Shown here: positions 1-11,007 of the stretch, piece by piece | Layout of the letters: every line of letters starts with the position of its first letter | How positions within the stretch are numbered: position 1 is the stretch's first letter | Origin: Blastobasis lacticolella | Lineage: Eukaryota; Arthropoda; Insecta; Lepidoptera; Blastobasidae | DNA length: 64,000 nt | Assembly (NCBI GenBank): GCA_905147135.1 | Contig: LR990053.1 | Span: 16,876,501-16,940,500, forward strand | Direction: 5' to 3' | Notes under the pieces: model-generated | Seen by the model: only the letters and a program-made list of their open reading frames with translations | What the model was told of the DNA's origin: nothing | Database searches by the model: none | Position numbers and translations under genes: made by a program

Positions 1-1075
1 CACCCACATCTGTGTACGTGGCTATGAACGAAACATAATCCTTTCGTGGCAAACTCTATTGATTTATAGAAACCGTAGACTCTAGTCGGTTCTACGAAAA
101 CGAATTTTTAAAACTCTACAGCGTAGTGAAGAACTTAGTAAACCGGCTCAAAATACCTCTTTATTTTATAGGCTACCTTACTTTTTAAAATTTTAGATAA
201 GTATTTATACAAGTACTTATTAAATTAGAAACCGAGATACATTATTAAAAAACACAAGTATTTTCGATTTTTACGAAAACAAAGTCACTTCCTGCTGTCT
301 CTCACTCTGTATATTTGCTTGCATGCTTAGATCTTTTAAACTATGCAACGGATTTTAATGCAGTTTTCAACGATATATAGTGTGCTTCAAGAGGTTTATA
401 GGCAAGAAAAAAGGGTAGGGGTAAAGTGGGTGTACGTGAATGTAGTCACGCCGGGTCCACTAGTTTAGTATTATTGGACTTTCTGGTACCATGGACATTT
501 TGGTCTAGATCAGATATATCTCTCTCTCAAGATCAAATGCCCCGGAAGTTGATTACGAGTGGGATACCACTAACCAATCGGCCACCGACGCTTCGAATTG
601 AATTGAAACTACAATCACCAGAAACCTCGCTATTCAGCGGGGCAATGCAGCCAGCCTTTTGGGCACCTTTCCAAATTCCGGGGACCTGGATCAAATTTTT
701 TATCTCTAGTTTAATTATAATTTAGGTTTTTTGTTTGTTTAAGTAAGGTTTTTTTAATGTTTATATGTTGTATTTTATTATCTCTGTTGAATAAATGAAT
801 GCACACCTACAATGTACCTACCACAACCCCGCCACGACAACACATTATCAATTACACTGCACAACAAATCAATAATGAAGTAGGTCACATCGGCACTGTG
901 TGGTCTTCCAGTGTATTTTATGTTGTATTCTTCTTCTTATCGAGTCGATGGACTAATCTCTGACTTACACTTTATTTGCCCAGTATTCGGCGACGCATTG
1001 AACTGGCGTCGAACAAGTCCTCCATTGTACAAGTTCAGGACACGCAGAGCATGAAACGAGGTGGTCCTTGGTTTG
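1..1075. other. AT-rich stretch, no gene seen
   Basis: No credible coding region. A short motif near 449-465 (CGCCGGGTCCACTAGTTTA) resembles the end of the short repeat at about 24570-24600, so a decayed repeat end may lie here. An AATAAA-like tail occurs near 790. Confidence 0.4.
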
Positions 1076-1232
1076 CGGAGATTTATTTTATTTTTATTTT
1101 TATTTTATTTGCCACATTTTATATTTTTTAATTGTATGCTTTTTATGTACTTTTGTTTTATTTTATCTTTAACAATGTTGTGGGGTTGTAGTTTGTGTCA
1201 ATAAACGTTCTTTCTTTCTTTCTTACAAACCC
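1076..1232 (+). repeat. 3' tail of a LINE, with AATAAA and (TTTC)n end
   Basis: A T-rich tract is followed by GTTTGTGTCAATAAACG and a TTTC microsatellite at 1207-1232. The reverse complement of the same tail, with a GAAA microsatellite, occurs at 63112-63200. Two dispersed copies with the same simple-repeat end indicate a non-LTR retrotransposon 3' end. The coding part is not present. Confidence 0.6.
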
Positions 1233-1705
1233 GCTGCCATATAATTTCTCTATAACATGTAATCGCTTTAGCTACTAGCCTGAACGGTATTCGTGCAAAA
1301 CTCGCCTCATGTTCGCCGGATACTTGTTTGAATTATTTCGTGGAATTAAGTTTCGGGCTGACGTTTCGAGTTAGGATAAAGCCGGTTAATTTCCGTGTTG
1401 GTTTGCAAGTACTTAGTACCTGGAATGAGTTTATGCGCATACAGGGGTTTGAGGCCCGTCCGTGCGGGCTCGACTGGGAACCGTTCAGTGAAGTTTTAAT
1501 TATGAAGGAGCTAGGAGTGTTTGTTGGTTGTATATTCGGTACTTTGTGTTAATTTTTGGTTGTGTATAATATATCTTACGATTTTGTTAAGATGTGAGAT
1601 GTTTAATGCCTGGAGTTGGAGCCATAAGATGTTTGAAAACATTAAGGCGGCACAAAATCGATTGCGTAAAGTTAAGAGTGACGTATACGCCCATTATATT
1701 TGGCT
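1233..1705. other. no recognised feature
   Basis: Open frames here are short and match no family I know. No repeat shared with the rest of the window was seen. Confidence 0.4.
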
Positions 1706-1897
1706 TAATTCAGAAGCAAAAAGCGTGAGAGCAACTCAAAGTGTTTTAAAAATACAGCTCATTGATGTACCACTTATCAATATTACTCATCGCTCCGCAT
1801 TCCAATAGACGTGATACAAAAATTGACCTTATTGTAAGGACAATACCTATCTACATTCCGTTTTGACTTGCTCTCACGCTTTTGCTTCTGTATTTAG
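1706..1897. mobile_element. short inverted-repeat element, family A, copy 1
   Basis: The left end carries CAGAAGCAAAAAGCGTGAGA and the right end its near-complement (CTCTCACGCTTTTGCTTCTG), about 190 bp apart. The interior shares AAAAATTGACCTTATT with a second copy at 14922-15110. It has no coding capacity. The structure fits a non-autonomous DNA element (MITE); the superfamily is not determined because target duplications are unclear. Confidence 0.65.
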
Positions 1898-2214
1898 CCG
1901 GGTGTAATAAGCGTATTAGCAAGTTACGAGGTCGCCTAAGGTTGGTGTTGGTGAAATGCTTTTCTTGTTAGGAAACTACAACAATCAACAATAGGATAGT
2001 TCGCGTCCATATTGATACCTATTATTTAATTTTGTATTATGTTAAATTACTACCTCTGTAAAACACATTAAATGCTAAATAAATTGAAATTGGAATATTT
2101 TAAGGCAATTCGGAATTAACTTTAGTGTTCCCTAAGTTAAATGCAATCTAGCATAAAAATTCATTTCCGATTATCGGTATCTGTTTGTATCATCACCATA
2201 ATCTTAGCGTCATT
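1898..2214. other. no recognised feature
   Basis: AT-rich sequence without convincing coding potential or repeats. Confidence 0.4.
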
Positions 2215-2446
2215 CCTAGTTGCGCTTTCGCAGACGAGGGCCCGAGGTCCTACCTGCATCTCCTTGTCCACTTCGCTCGGTCTTCGGCATCCTTGGCGGT
2301 GAGTTTGGTGGCACTTATGTCATGAAATGTCATGCAAAACAACGTCTAGCCATTGCTTCTTGGGCCGGCCTTTCCGTCCAGTGCAGATATCTGTTTTTTA
2401 TTATGGTGGCCACCTGTATCACGTTTGACGGGCTAATAAATAGGCA
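2215..2446 (-). pseudogene. RTE-type LINE ORF2, C-terminal remnant
   Basis: Read on the minus strand, the segment from about 2385 downward gives GRPKKQWLDVVLHDIS, a stop/frame shift, then TAKDAEDRAKWTRR. The order GRPK-x-W-x-D followed by A-x-DR-x-KW-x-R is the usual C-terminal end of RTE-type LINE reverse transcriptases in insects. It is 5'-truncated and interrupted, so it cannot make protein. Related ends lie at 18060-18225, 28768-28990 and 29850-29985. Clade assignment rests on that motif only. Confidence 0.6.
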
Positions 2447-3020
2447 AAATAGACACTCCTGAAAGTATGGTAGAGAATACTAATTTGTTAGTAGACGACT
2501 GGGTTCAACTAATATAGGTTAAGGATTTTAAGTCACAAACAACTTTAAGATAAACCAAATTTTTTTTTAATGTCAATTCATTAGGTAAATATTGGGAATC
2601 ATCTAGAAAAAATATATTTTATGATTCATAATATTGTCCAAAACATACTTCTAATAGCGGTATTAATACACAATTTTTCAAGACGTACCAAAATCATACT
2701 TAGGCCCTGCTCCAGTACCTATACAACTCATTGTTTTAATGACCTCGGATCCACAGCATTATAGCTTTAATTATTTCTAAATCCGATCATCTGTTTGGCT
2801 CGAGTCTTTCACCATCCACAGATCTTTCAATATAGGAAACGAGCGTTAATATGGAAGAATGAACGTTATAAACGTCAGCTCAATTTCAATCGCCATACTT
2901 CCCAGTTTGTTCTCTTAAAGCCCAGAGCCAGTTCCACCTATTGGGTTGCTTATTGCGTTCGTAATGCTTGTTAGGTATCAGCTAGCTACATATGAGCCAG
3001 TGGGCTAAGCTGTGAGCGGT
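2447..3020. other. no recognised feature
   Basis: AT-rich; no coding region or shared repeat identified. Confidence 0.4.
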
Positions 3021-3395
3021 TAAGTCTAACTTTTTTTTATACTTTTTTTTTTTATGTCATACGGTAGGCAAACAGGCAAGCGGGCCACCTGATGGAGAGT
3101 GGTCACCACTGCCTATAGACATTAGCAACACCAAGAGAATCGCTAATGCGTTGCCCACCTCTATAACACGTTGCTCTGGCAGCAAAAAGCAAATGCCACT
3201 CCACTGCCAAAGCCACGGTTCCCCAAATCCCCACCCCAAGGAGCACTGGAAACCTTACTCACCGGCAGAAACACAATACTATTTAAAAGAGTATTATTTA
3301 GCTGCGATATTCTGTAAGGTGGAGGTACTTCCCCAGTCGGGCGGCACCAATTCTAACGAGATACCCCGCTATGCCCTACCTCTCTTAAAGGTCTT
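3021..3395 (-). mobile_element. LINE 3' end (tail family A), 5'-truncated
   Basis: A T-rich tract (the poly-A tail read backwards) precedes TACGGTAGGCAAACAGGCAA, followed by GGCCACCTGATGG. Other copies of this 3' unit lie at 12683-13118, 34978-35340, 47905-48250 and 50682-50945. The layout of poly-A plus a constant 3' end with variable 5' truncation is typical of target-primed LINE copies. No intact coding frame remains. Confidence 0.75.
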
Positions 3396-3712
3396 ACTAC
3401 CAAGGTGACAAACAAGCTTACGGCCTGCCTGATGGTAAGCAGTCACCGCAGCCTATGGACGTTTGCAATACCAGGGGCATCACGCACGCGTTGCCGACCC
3501 TGTAAAAACCTTTTAACCCCTTTCTTGAAGAACTCCATGTTGTATTCTCCAGGGAAAACCTCTCCAGGTAGTTCATTCCACAACCTTAGTGCGTGGGAGA
3601 AAGTTCCTTTGGAACCGCACAGTTCGCGACCAATTTGGCTCACTCAAACTTCTCTTGGCGTCAATATTCCGATTGCGCCCTCGCGCGGGTCCGGCTTGAC
3701 CGTGATCTAGGA
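3396..3712 (-). pseudogene. Jockey/CR1-type LINE C-terminal end (tail family B)
   Basis: The minus-strand frame reads LRLWNELPGEVFPGEYNMEF and continues with FKKGVKRFLQGRQRVRDAPG. RxWNELP...F....FK..... is the usual C-terminal end of Jockey/CR1-like LINE reverse transcriptases. It abuts the family A tail at 3395, with the same orientation. A second copy of this tail is at 62500-62640, and a short fragment is nested at 12869-12956. Truncated and inactive. Confidence 0.7.
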
Positions 3713-4165
3713 TTTGGCAGATCAGGTAAATAACACTAGAGCGACTTCTTCTTCTTAGCGAGTCGAAGGCAAAAAATCTATTTTATACGCCCAAAATTTG
3801 GCCATGCGCACTGCATTTTTAGTGACTTAGCAGAGGTCTTTCGCAGAGCGACTGACATCTGACCTCCGTGACCCCGTTAATAGGGGAACCTGACTATACT
3901 AGATCACGGTTACACATTCAAAAGTGCAGGTTTCCTCACGATGTTTTCTCTCATCGTAAGAGGATATTTTAGCCCAACTTGCACCAAATTCTTAAACATA
4001 TTTAAGAATGACGTTTAACGTAATTTTCGTCGTCGCCCTCAGTGTACAACTAATATACATAGATAAAGTCTTTGATATAAATATTTTGGCACTGGGGATC
4101 GAACTCAGTGTCTCTCGCTTATGACGTCGACTCCCCGGCCATTACGGTTCCGACGCTCCAATCGT
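3713..4165 (-). mobile_element. SINE family II (tRNA-headed), reverse orientation, interrupted
   Basis: The 3' body motifs GATTTGGCAGATCAGGTAA, CATCTGACCTCCGTGACC and GTGCAGGTTTCCTCACGATG occur in the same order as in the other family II copies (14483-14880, 21425-21690, 22355-22625). The tRNA-like head is at 4085-4165, with a B-box-like GGGATCGAACTC in reverse. Foreign sequence appears to interrupt it near 3770-3825. Confidence 0.6.
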
Positions 4166-5902
4166 CAAAATGGTAAAAAGGCATTAGGCCCCATTGAGAC
4201 TAGAGGACCCTTATGAGTCAACAGCGAAACGACTTCATGGATGCAATAATAGGCTAATATCGACGATAACGATAGTCCGTCATTCCATCGCTGGCTCTTC
4301 CCGCGCACACCACTCTCTCATATCCCCAAGGCAGCAATATAACAATGCCCTCGCGTCGTATTCGCTTGCATTTGTTGGCTTCTGCAATTGTCGCCGCTCG
4401 GTGCGGGAATCAAACGATCGATCGCCACTTTAATATATAAATTGCAGCCATCCATTGCCAGATAGGGTAGGGAGTCCCCCTCGCGAACTCTTGTTCGAGT
4501 CGAGGCCTCGGAGGAGTGCCCTCGGTTCGTGTAGAATCTCTTTCATACATGTTGAGGCGTTGGATTTTGTTTAAGAGTTCCATTTCTATGCTAAGCGCGT
4601 CTTGGATTAGAAGAATGGGGTTTGTTGCTAAGGTTTTTTGTCTGACTTATGTCAGTATAAAGTCGCAGATACTCGTACCTATTAAAGGGAGATAACTTCT
4701 CATTATGAAGGAAAATAAGAAAATAACTTATCCATGGATGAAACCTTTTTATCCATACTTATTATAAAAATATATTAAATAGGTTCTAGGTAATAATAAA
4801 CCGGAAAATTAGGTACAGTTGGTTTAGGTTACTTGCAAATGAGTTTACTTGCATTGTCAATATCACCGTGCTATAAGTTTAGATAAAACAAAATAATTTT
4901 ATCTACACTCATAGCTTAAAGTTCCAATTACGTACTCGAAAACAGTCGTTATGATTTCCCATACTTTTTTATTACAGCTATATCATAAATTAACTCTTTT
5001 TATCATTAAACAAATTTAATTTTTAAATTTTTGGTCGGGCGCGTTTATTAGGCTAACTACCGAACTATGCCATTATCTGCGAATGGAGGGTGAGTGAACG
5101 GCGCTCCATGGAATTAATTTCCCGCTAAACAGAATATTTAATATACAAAATAAAAATTAAACGGGAAAAGAAAAATCTAACGTAACACTGTTTTCTCGAA
5201 ACAATAAGCAACGACAACACAAAATTCTCTGGCGGAAAGGAACACGCCAAAAAAATGTCATGAGACCAAACAGGAAAGAAGAACAAAGGTCGTGGACCCT
5301 TGCAAGACGGGAGTATAAACCTTTTAAGTCGCAAGACTGCGGCATTGTAGCAATATTTTCCTAAACTATATACGACGACTTGTGATAATACCAAATAAAG
5401 ATTATAGGTAACATACTTACCGATCTATTATTCAAAGGGTCGTGGAGTATGGATCATGCCCGCAAGAATCCGCATACTGCGAAAAGGACGAAGAACCTGC
5501 AAAATAGTCCGAAACACTCCAAAACTTTCCCCACAATTCCAACTAAAGCTCAGTCTGAGTACTACACCCTCATATAATATTCCATGTGAAAATTCGTCCG
5601 TTAAAATAAATCACAACGAGCCGTTATCATCATATCTAATACGCCATTAGTGGTGACATACACTCTGGGCATGCGCTCGATTGGCTCGCACTCAATGGGT
5701 TCCTTCACACACACGATACGACAATCTTCAGCGTCTACATACTCATTTCAAGAAATAAGACCCATAAAGAGAAGCGCTGTACAGTGCAAGATCATAAGTG
5801 CATGACCACCTTAAGAACCATATTCCTTTGCACCTCAGTGCAGATGTTAAACGGTTTTTGAACATTCATTAAGTAATTTTTTATTTATTATATAAAATTA
5901 CC
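4166..5902. other. no recognised feature
   Basis: About 1.7 kb without a supported gene. Frames of 60-90 codons at 4194-4433, 5125-5394 and 5456-5650 look incidental: they have no domain, no splice context and overlapping alternatives. A T-rich region occurs near 4950-5030. Confidence 0.4.
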
Positions 5903-6345
5903 CTGGCCGTGTGGTGTCCGGCAGAGTAAATAATAAATAAATAAATAAATATGCGTGGACAAATTCACACAGCGCCATCTAGCCCCAAACTAAGCAAAGC
6001 TTGTACTATGGGCGCTAGATAACTGATATACTACTTAAATACTTTTAAATACAATTATTATATGTAGAACACCCAGACCCGTAACAGAAATTAAAATTCA
6101 TCATTTCAAATTCTGCCCGGCCGGGAATCGAACCCGGGACCTCTTGCGTGGCAGACCCGCATGTTGACCATTGAACCACTCAGGTCGTCAAATGGCATCA
6201 ACCCCTTACACTCGTGGGTGTCGTACAAAGTGATAAATGTTTTCGAGGCAGCAGCGTTTTCAAGCTCGTGGGAGAGGCCGTTAGTCCTACAGTGGACTGT
6301 TATGGGCTGTGATGATAACCCTGGGGGTAAAAGACTAGCCCTTTG
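5903..6345 (+). mobile_element. short repeat family III, split by a SINE
   Basis: The head GGCCGTGTGGTGTCCGGCAG is at 5907-5926. It continues at 6192 with GGCATCAACCCCTTACACTC and runs to the family end CAGTGGACTGTTATGGGCTG near 6311. Intact copies at 10741-11007 and 61540-61795 show the two halves are normally continuous. The interruption is the reverse SINE I at 5929-6189. Confidence 0.75.
5929..6189 (-). mobile_element. SINE family I (tRNA-Gly-like head), nested
   Basis: The reverse complement starts GACGACCTGAGTGGTTCAAT and contains CCGGGTTCGATTCCCGGCCG (B box). It then runs through AATTTTAATTTCTGTTACGG and GGGGCTAGATGGCGCTGTGTG to an (AAAT)n tail at 5929. It lies inside a family III element, so it is the younger insertion. 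Confidence 0.85.
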
Positions 6346-7194
6346 GGCATAAGGGACAGCTAATGCTCCCTCCTTTTAGCAACCTGATTATTGCTAAAGA
6401 TGCACCAAATACCGTGAATGTTGCTGTAGCTCTTGCGCTGTACCTAGCTGATGTTTGTAGTTTCGCTAATTTCCAGAACGTTCCACTTATCATCTCAAAG
6501 AGTATTGAATGGAATCCTCGGGGTCGACATATCTAATGAAGCCGTGTGCCTCCCTAGGAAATAAATAAAAAAACGGCTCATATTCTCTCTTTTTCTGCTG
6601 CTCTAATTTGTTTTGGGTTTTGTAGGTTTGTCATGACATCGCTGTGTTAGTACTAGCTGGTCATGTCACTTCTGTTAATCTGTGCATCGAGGAAGGTGAT
6701 CTTCAAAAAATCTGCAGAATCTCCACCAACAGATGGCTCATCATCAGAGAAACCCCTACCAAGACGGAACTTCCCACTCTTCCTTCTGCAATTTTTCCTA
6801 TCTCGTTGATATGCTTGCCCACCTTTTAGTTATTTACACACCATGACAACCATCTGACCCGCACATTCCAATAGGATAAAACCTATTCGCCAGATTTTCA
6901 TTATTAGTATGTCACTGTATACTACAACAACGACACTAATCGCACCAAAATCGTGAATTGTAAAGACATCCAATATCTCGAGTGGCACGTATGTCGTACG
7001 ATCTGTAGCGGCACATTCGTGCGAAATTAACAGCAAACGCTCCTTCAATATCGTACGATAGTGCTCGGTACAGTAAACTCAGTCAGTTATATGCCTGCTA
7101 TTCCCATTGTTTATTTTTCAATAACTGTGTTTCGTCTGTGTTTCCCAGAATTACTGCCCCGAAATGGAAGAAACCGACAAGTGCTCATGCTCTT
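6346..7194. other. no recognised feature
   Basis: No supported gene. Frames of 60-72 codons on either strand overlap one another and match no known domain. Confidence 0.4.
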
Positions 7195-7690
7195 TTTGAT
7201 GTAACATACGAGCAAACAGGTTACCTGTAGGATAATTACATAAATTTGTTGCCAACAATTCTCTGATTTCAATTATTGAAATTACTTTTGCGATTACGTA
7301 TGATCGAATTAATAGTTGCAGTTTATTGCAATGGAACTTTGTTAGCAATTGAACGCATGCAATCGATGATCTGGCTGGATGATATTTTTATTATACTTTT
7401 TTAGAATTTATGTAACGTTTGTCCAGCGTTCAACATGAGTATTGTCACATCAAGCAAGATCAGTAGAAAAAAAAGAGGTTTTGATTTAAGATTTTAGTTG
7501 GTTCGAAATATTATTTCTTGAATTATACATGTTGAGTTAGCCTGTAAGTGAAATATGATTTTTGTGTAATACGTTAGTTTAAAAACAAAATGTTATTATA
7601 TTTTCATATTTTGTTGGCTTCCTAATAAATAAAATAAATCTGGAATCGCAAAAGTAATAATTTCAATCATTGTAACCAGATAATTGTTTG
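7195..7690. repeat. short fold-back repeat, family B, diverged
   Basis: TTTGTTGCCAACAATTCTCT, TGAAATTACTTTTGCGATTA and GTTTATTGCAATGGAACTTT recur in the same order in the copy at 8540-8765. The complementary arm (CGCAAAAGTAATAATTTCAA) is at 7644-7663. The copy seems stretched by unrelated AT-rich sequence around 7390-7630. Confidence 0.5.
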
Positions 7691-7699
7691 CAAGAGATT

Positions 7700-7855
7700 A
7701 GCCTATAGGTTACCTGATGGTAAGTGATCACCGCCCTACGTACAAGGGACCAAGTTTGAGTTCAGTGCGGAAAAAAAGAGCCCTTTAACATCACCGCCGC
7801 CTATAAACATTCGTAACACCAGGGATGTCACGAATGCGTTGCCGGCCTATAACAC
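7700..7855 (-). repeat. LINE tail fragment interrupted by a 54-bp insertion
   Basis: The minus-strand LINE tail (CACCTGATGG type; here TTACCTGATGGTAAGTGATC) is broken at 7735 and resumes at 7799 with GCCTATAAACATTCGTAACA. The interruption, 7736-7789, is bounded by two copies of ATCACCGCC (7727-7735 and 7790-7798). Confidence 0.65.
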
Positions 7856-8539
7856 CTATAAGATAGGTGTAGGTAGACTCCTTTCTGGAAGGAGTCTGTG
7901 GCGACATCTATCGCTCTACTGCTCCAATAGGGAAGACTCAACGAAACTCACATTACGTGTACACGAACACACGGTTGGCAAGCATCCGCACATAGATGGC
8001 GCTTACAATCCTACATCGCGCTAAAGAAATGTGCCAACTTCCACGGCATATATACAACTTCCGACGATCAACTGTCGGGCCCTTGGTCCCCTGGTCACAA
8101 CACCCGGCCAGGTGTGTAATTACCCTTTTCTCCCTTCTCACCATCTTCGCTTGCCAACATTGGCGGCTACCATTATCCCTACACTGCCAAAAGTCTACCT
8201 ACACCTACTACTGCATTCCAGGTTCATTCCATGGAATGATCGTAGGAGGCATAAATATTTTTGTAAAGCGTACGGTATGTGGTTGAACGCCGCATTATTT
8301 TCGGTATATTTGGCTACTCTGCCTCGCCACGTATGCGACTTGCTTATTATTAGACCCGTAAATGGAAAGTGTCGCGTGATATTTTCAAACTCTTCCGAAC
8401 ACCACCCGGAGTGACACTGCCTAATCCGAAATGAACTTCGCCATCTTTAAGGAATAGGATCGCAAAGCAATCTCTACGAATCGCAGCGAAGCTGACTTGC
8501 TTAAAGATGGCGGCGGTCAATTCGAGAGGTGGTCAGGTA
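7856..8539. other. unassigned, more GC-rich stretch
   Basis: A short hairpin (AGACTCCTTTCTGGAAGGAGTCT type, near 7874-7896) opens the stretch. Overlapping 60-127 codon frames (7996-8414) show no domain. It could be a decayed LTR or DNA element; nothing in it decides. Confidence 0.3.
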
Positions 8540-8765
8540 ACTCTTTGATAGATTCTTTTCTTTTGGTAAATTCTTTGATTTCAATGAATGAAATTGTTAC
8601 TTTTGTAATTACATATAATCGATTTAATAGTTTCAGTTTATTGCAATGGAACTTTGTCAGCAACTGAACCCTTGAAATCTATGATACGTAATCACAAAAG
8701 TAACATTTTCAATCATTAGAATCATAGAGTTGTTAGCAACAGCATTACGTAATTGGCCTACTAGT
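8540..8765. mobile_element. short fold-back repeat, family B
   Basis: The left half has GAATGAAATTGTTACTTTTG and the right half ATCACAAAAGTAACATTTTC, which are near-complementary. The central GTTTATTGCAATGGAACTTT matches the copy at 7195-7690. Non-coding; probably a MITE. Confidence 0.55.
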
Positions 8766-8791
8766 CTTATAAGACGGTTTCTATGAGGATT

Positions 8792-9012
8792 GCAACACTT
8801 TTTTTATGTTATACGGCAGACAAACAGGCAAGCGGGCCACCTGATGGAAAGTGGTCACCGCCGCCTATGGACATCAGCAACACCAGGGCAGTCACCAATG
8901 CGTTGCCCGCCTCTGAAGATACCTCTAATATACCTCTTGAACGATCCCATGTCATAGTCCAAAGGAAACACTGTGGCTGGGAGCTCATTCCACATCCGAA
9001 TCGTACGAATTA
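8792..9012 (-). pseudogene. LINE C-terminal end, same family as 46026-47173
   Basis: The minus-strand frame reads IRMWNELPATVFPLDYDMGS and then FKRYIRGIFRGGQR, nearly identical to the end of the LINE at 46026-47173. The 3' UTR (GGTGACCACTTTCCATCAGG) and poly-A tail lie at the low-coordinate side. It is 5'-truncated immediately before IRMWNELP, so it is not functional. Confidence 0.75.
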
Positions 9013-9354
9013 CATTTAAAGTAAAATAAAGTAAAGTAAAACACTCAGACACACGGCACAACATTCAAAAATATTCATAAAAAAGTAAAACAGAGACACA
9101 CCTAAATCGACGGAAAAAATATACTTTAATCTTGATACCTCACCCATAGCATTTCATACTACGATAACGTCGGTAACGGATTACGAGTCTGACTAATCAA
9201 AGCTACGTCCCTACTTATAACATGATTCGCGATTTCAAAATAAGATTTACAATATTCTGTTTGTAGCGATCAAAGTGAATACCGTAGATACTCACCCATT
9301 ATCTGGGTTAAGTCATCGACATAATACCTTCCTTTGTTACAAGCTTTAAACGAT
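9013..9354. other. no recognised feature
   Basis: It begins with an AAAGT-type simple stretch (9018-9040). Nothing else is identifiable. Confidence 0.4.
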
Positions 9355-9445
9355 TTTTTTATTAGCTAAGTAGGCGCACAAGCGGACGGACCACCTGATG
9401 GAAAGCGGCCACCGACGTCCAGGACTCCAGGATATCTAAAACCTA
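9355..9445 (-). repeat. LINE tail fragment
   Basis: A T-tract is followed by GGACCACCTGATGGAAAGCG, the minus-strand tail motif of the CACCTGATGG LINE families. Only about 90 bp are left. Confidence 0.5.
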
Positions 9446-9691
9446 AGGAAAGCGGATAAGTATACATATTCTTATAATTAAATGCAATGGATAGTTAGTG
9501 ATTTCTCTTTCAATAACTGAAAATGAAAATGTTTATCCGACACTACAGGGCGCAGTTATCTTTAACAGCAAAAGTTTTCTAATAGAATTAAAAAGCCATA
9601 CGATAAATAAATAGAATTTATCAAATTACCAAAGTTGAATACCATATTAATGATATTGATCTTTCTTTATTAGTAGGTGTGCTGGTGCTCG

Positions 9692-9796
9692 GACAAATTC
9701 ACACAGCGCTATCTAGCCTCAAAGTAACCAAAGATTGTGATATGGGTGCCAGAAAACTAGTCAACAACTTATATATTTTTTAAATACATACTTATT
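9692..9796 (-). repeat. SINE I tail fragment, inverted against its neighbour
   Basis: The reverse complement of the SINE I 3' half (ACACAGCGCTATCTAGCCTC in the + strand). It ends in TACATACTTATT right where the full + strand SINE I starts at 9797, so tail and element face away as an imperfect inverted repeat. Confidence 0.7.
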
Positions 9797-10062
9797 GACG
9801 ACCTGAGTGGTTCAATGGTCAACATGCCGGTCTGCCACGCAAGAGGTCCCGGGTTCGATTCCCGGCCGGGCAGAAATTGAAATGATGAATTTTAATTTCT
9901 GTTACGGGTCTGGGTGTTCTATGTATAATAAGTATGTATTTAAAAGTATTTAAGTAGTATATCAGTTATCTAGCACCCATAGCACAAGCTTTGCTTAGTT
10001 TGGGGCTAGATGGCGCTGTGTGAATTTGTCCACGAATATTTATTTTTATTTATTTATTTATT
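9797..10062 (+). mobile_element. SINE family I, full length
   Basis: The tRNA-like head begins GACGACCTGAGTGGTTCAAT. It carries GGTCTGCCACGCAAGAGG, which resembles the anticodon arm of tRNA-Gly(GCC), and CCGGGTTCGATTCCCGGCCG (B box). The body runs through TGTTACGGGTCTGGGTGTTC and CTAGATGGCGCTGTGTG to a TTTA-rich tail. This is the best preserved copy in the window. Confidence 0.9.
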
Positions 10063-10345
10063 AAACATTTATATTTCATTTTATTATGACATTCTTAAAT
10101 TTACTTTTCAATCTATTGATTTATTACGTTCACATTTTGATTCTGTAGGTACTTGTGTACAGATTAATGATATTATTATTATGTTTCAAATAATTATATT
10201 GTATCGCTAATTACACCCTATTATTATTATTAGTGATGAACCCTAAATGAATGCACATTTTTGTCTGTATTTACTGCTAGGTATGTAAATGTACTTGTAT
10301 TCACTTTGGGCAATAAATAAATTTGAATCTGAATCTGTATGATAC
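10063..10345 (+). repeat. LINE-like AT-rich tail ending in TTGAATCTGAATCTG
   Basis: AATAAATAAATTTGAATCTG followed by a second AATCTG unit at 10311-10337 is a simple 3' repeat end of the kind seen on RTE-type elements. A scrap of SINE I (CACCCAGACCCATAACA) follows at about 10348. Confidence 0.45.
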
Positions 10346-10740
10346 TACACCCAGACCCATAACAAAAATAGTAGGAGGTGTCTACTGTATAAATAAAATT
10401 CATAAAACTTTCACACAGAATTCGCTGTCTCGTGAGATACATGCCGCGAAATGTCATACTTCATTCCTCCATGCTCCACACTCTAGTGCAGAATGACCCA
10501 ACAGGGTGAGTAAAATGGTCGTACAGTAAAATTTTCATAACCTCGTAAAATCCTGGGACTGTCTTGGCTCTAAAAGATCATTTCAGAGCATAAATGCGTT
10601 GCGACGACAAACCGTAAACATGCTTTTAAGAAATAATATTTTCTTACAATTACCTATTGACTTACGTACCTAAGTAGGTACTGAGCGTCAATATTTAATA
10701 AATTAGTAAATACATATAGGTAATATAATTGAATAATAGG
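10346..10740. other. no recognised feature
   Basis: AT-rich; nothing identified beyond the SINE I scrap at its start. Confidence 0.4.
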
Positions 10741-11007
10741 ATGGCCGTGTGGTGTCCGGTAGAGTAGAATAACACCAACCCCTTACGCTCATGGGTATCG
10801 TACAAGGCGACTAATGTTTTCGAGGCGAAAGATCAAGAGTCTCCGTAGTCTGGAAAATGGGCAGCAGCATTTTCCATTGTTATATTTAAACACTGCGATC
10901 TCCAACCCGCCTGCCAAGCGTGGAGATCATAGCAATAACCTCCCCTTTCGTGGGAGAGGCCCTAAGTCCTGCAGTGGACTATTACGGGCTGTGATGATGA
11001 ATATAAT
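10741..11007 (+). mobile_element. short repeat family III, full copy
   Basis: It starts ATGGCCGTGTGGTGTCCGGT, runs through GTACAAGGCGACTAATGTTT, GGAAAATGGGCAGCAGCATT and CTAAGTCCTGCAGTGGACTA and ends in GATGATGA. Copies: 5903-6345, 41985-42240, 47176-47410, 61540-61795, 63408-63680. It has no coding frame. The GCCG-GTG head could be a decayed tRNA-like promoter, but I cannot show it. Confidence 0.75.

Noticed and set aside
8031..8414. 127-codon open frame on the + strand
   Set aside because: Overlaps a 96-codon frame in another phase, with no motif and no transcript features. Possibly from a decayed element.
9797..9872. Possible functional tRNA-Gly gene
   Set aside because: Flanked by the SINE body and present in at least seven copies; acceptor ends do not pair as in a tRNA.
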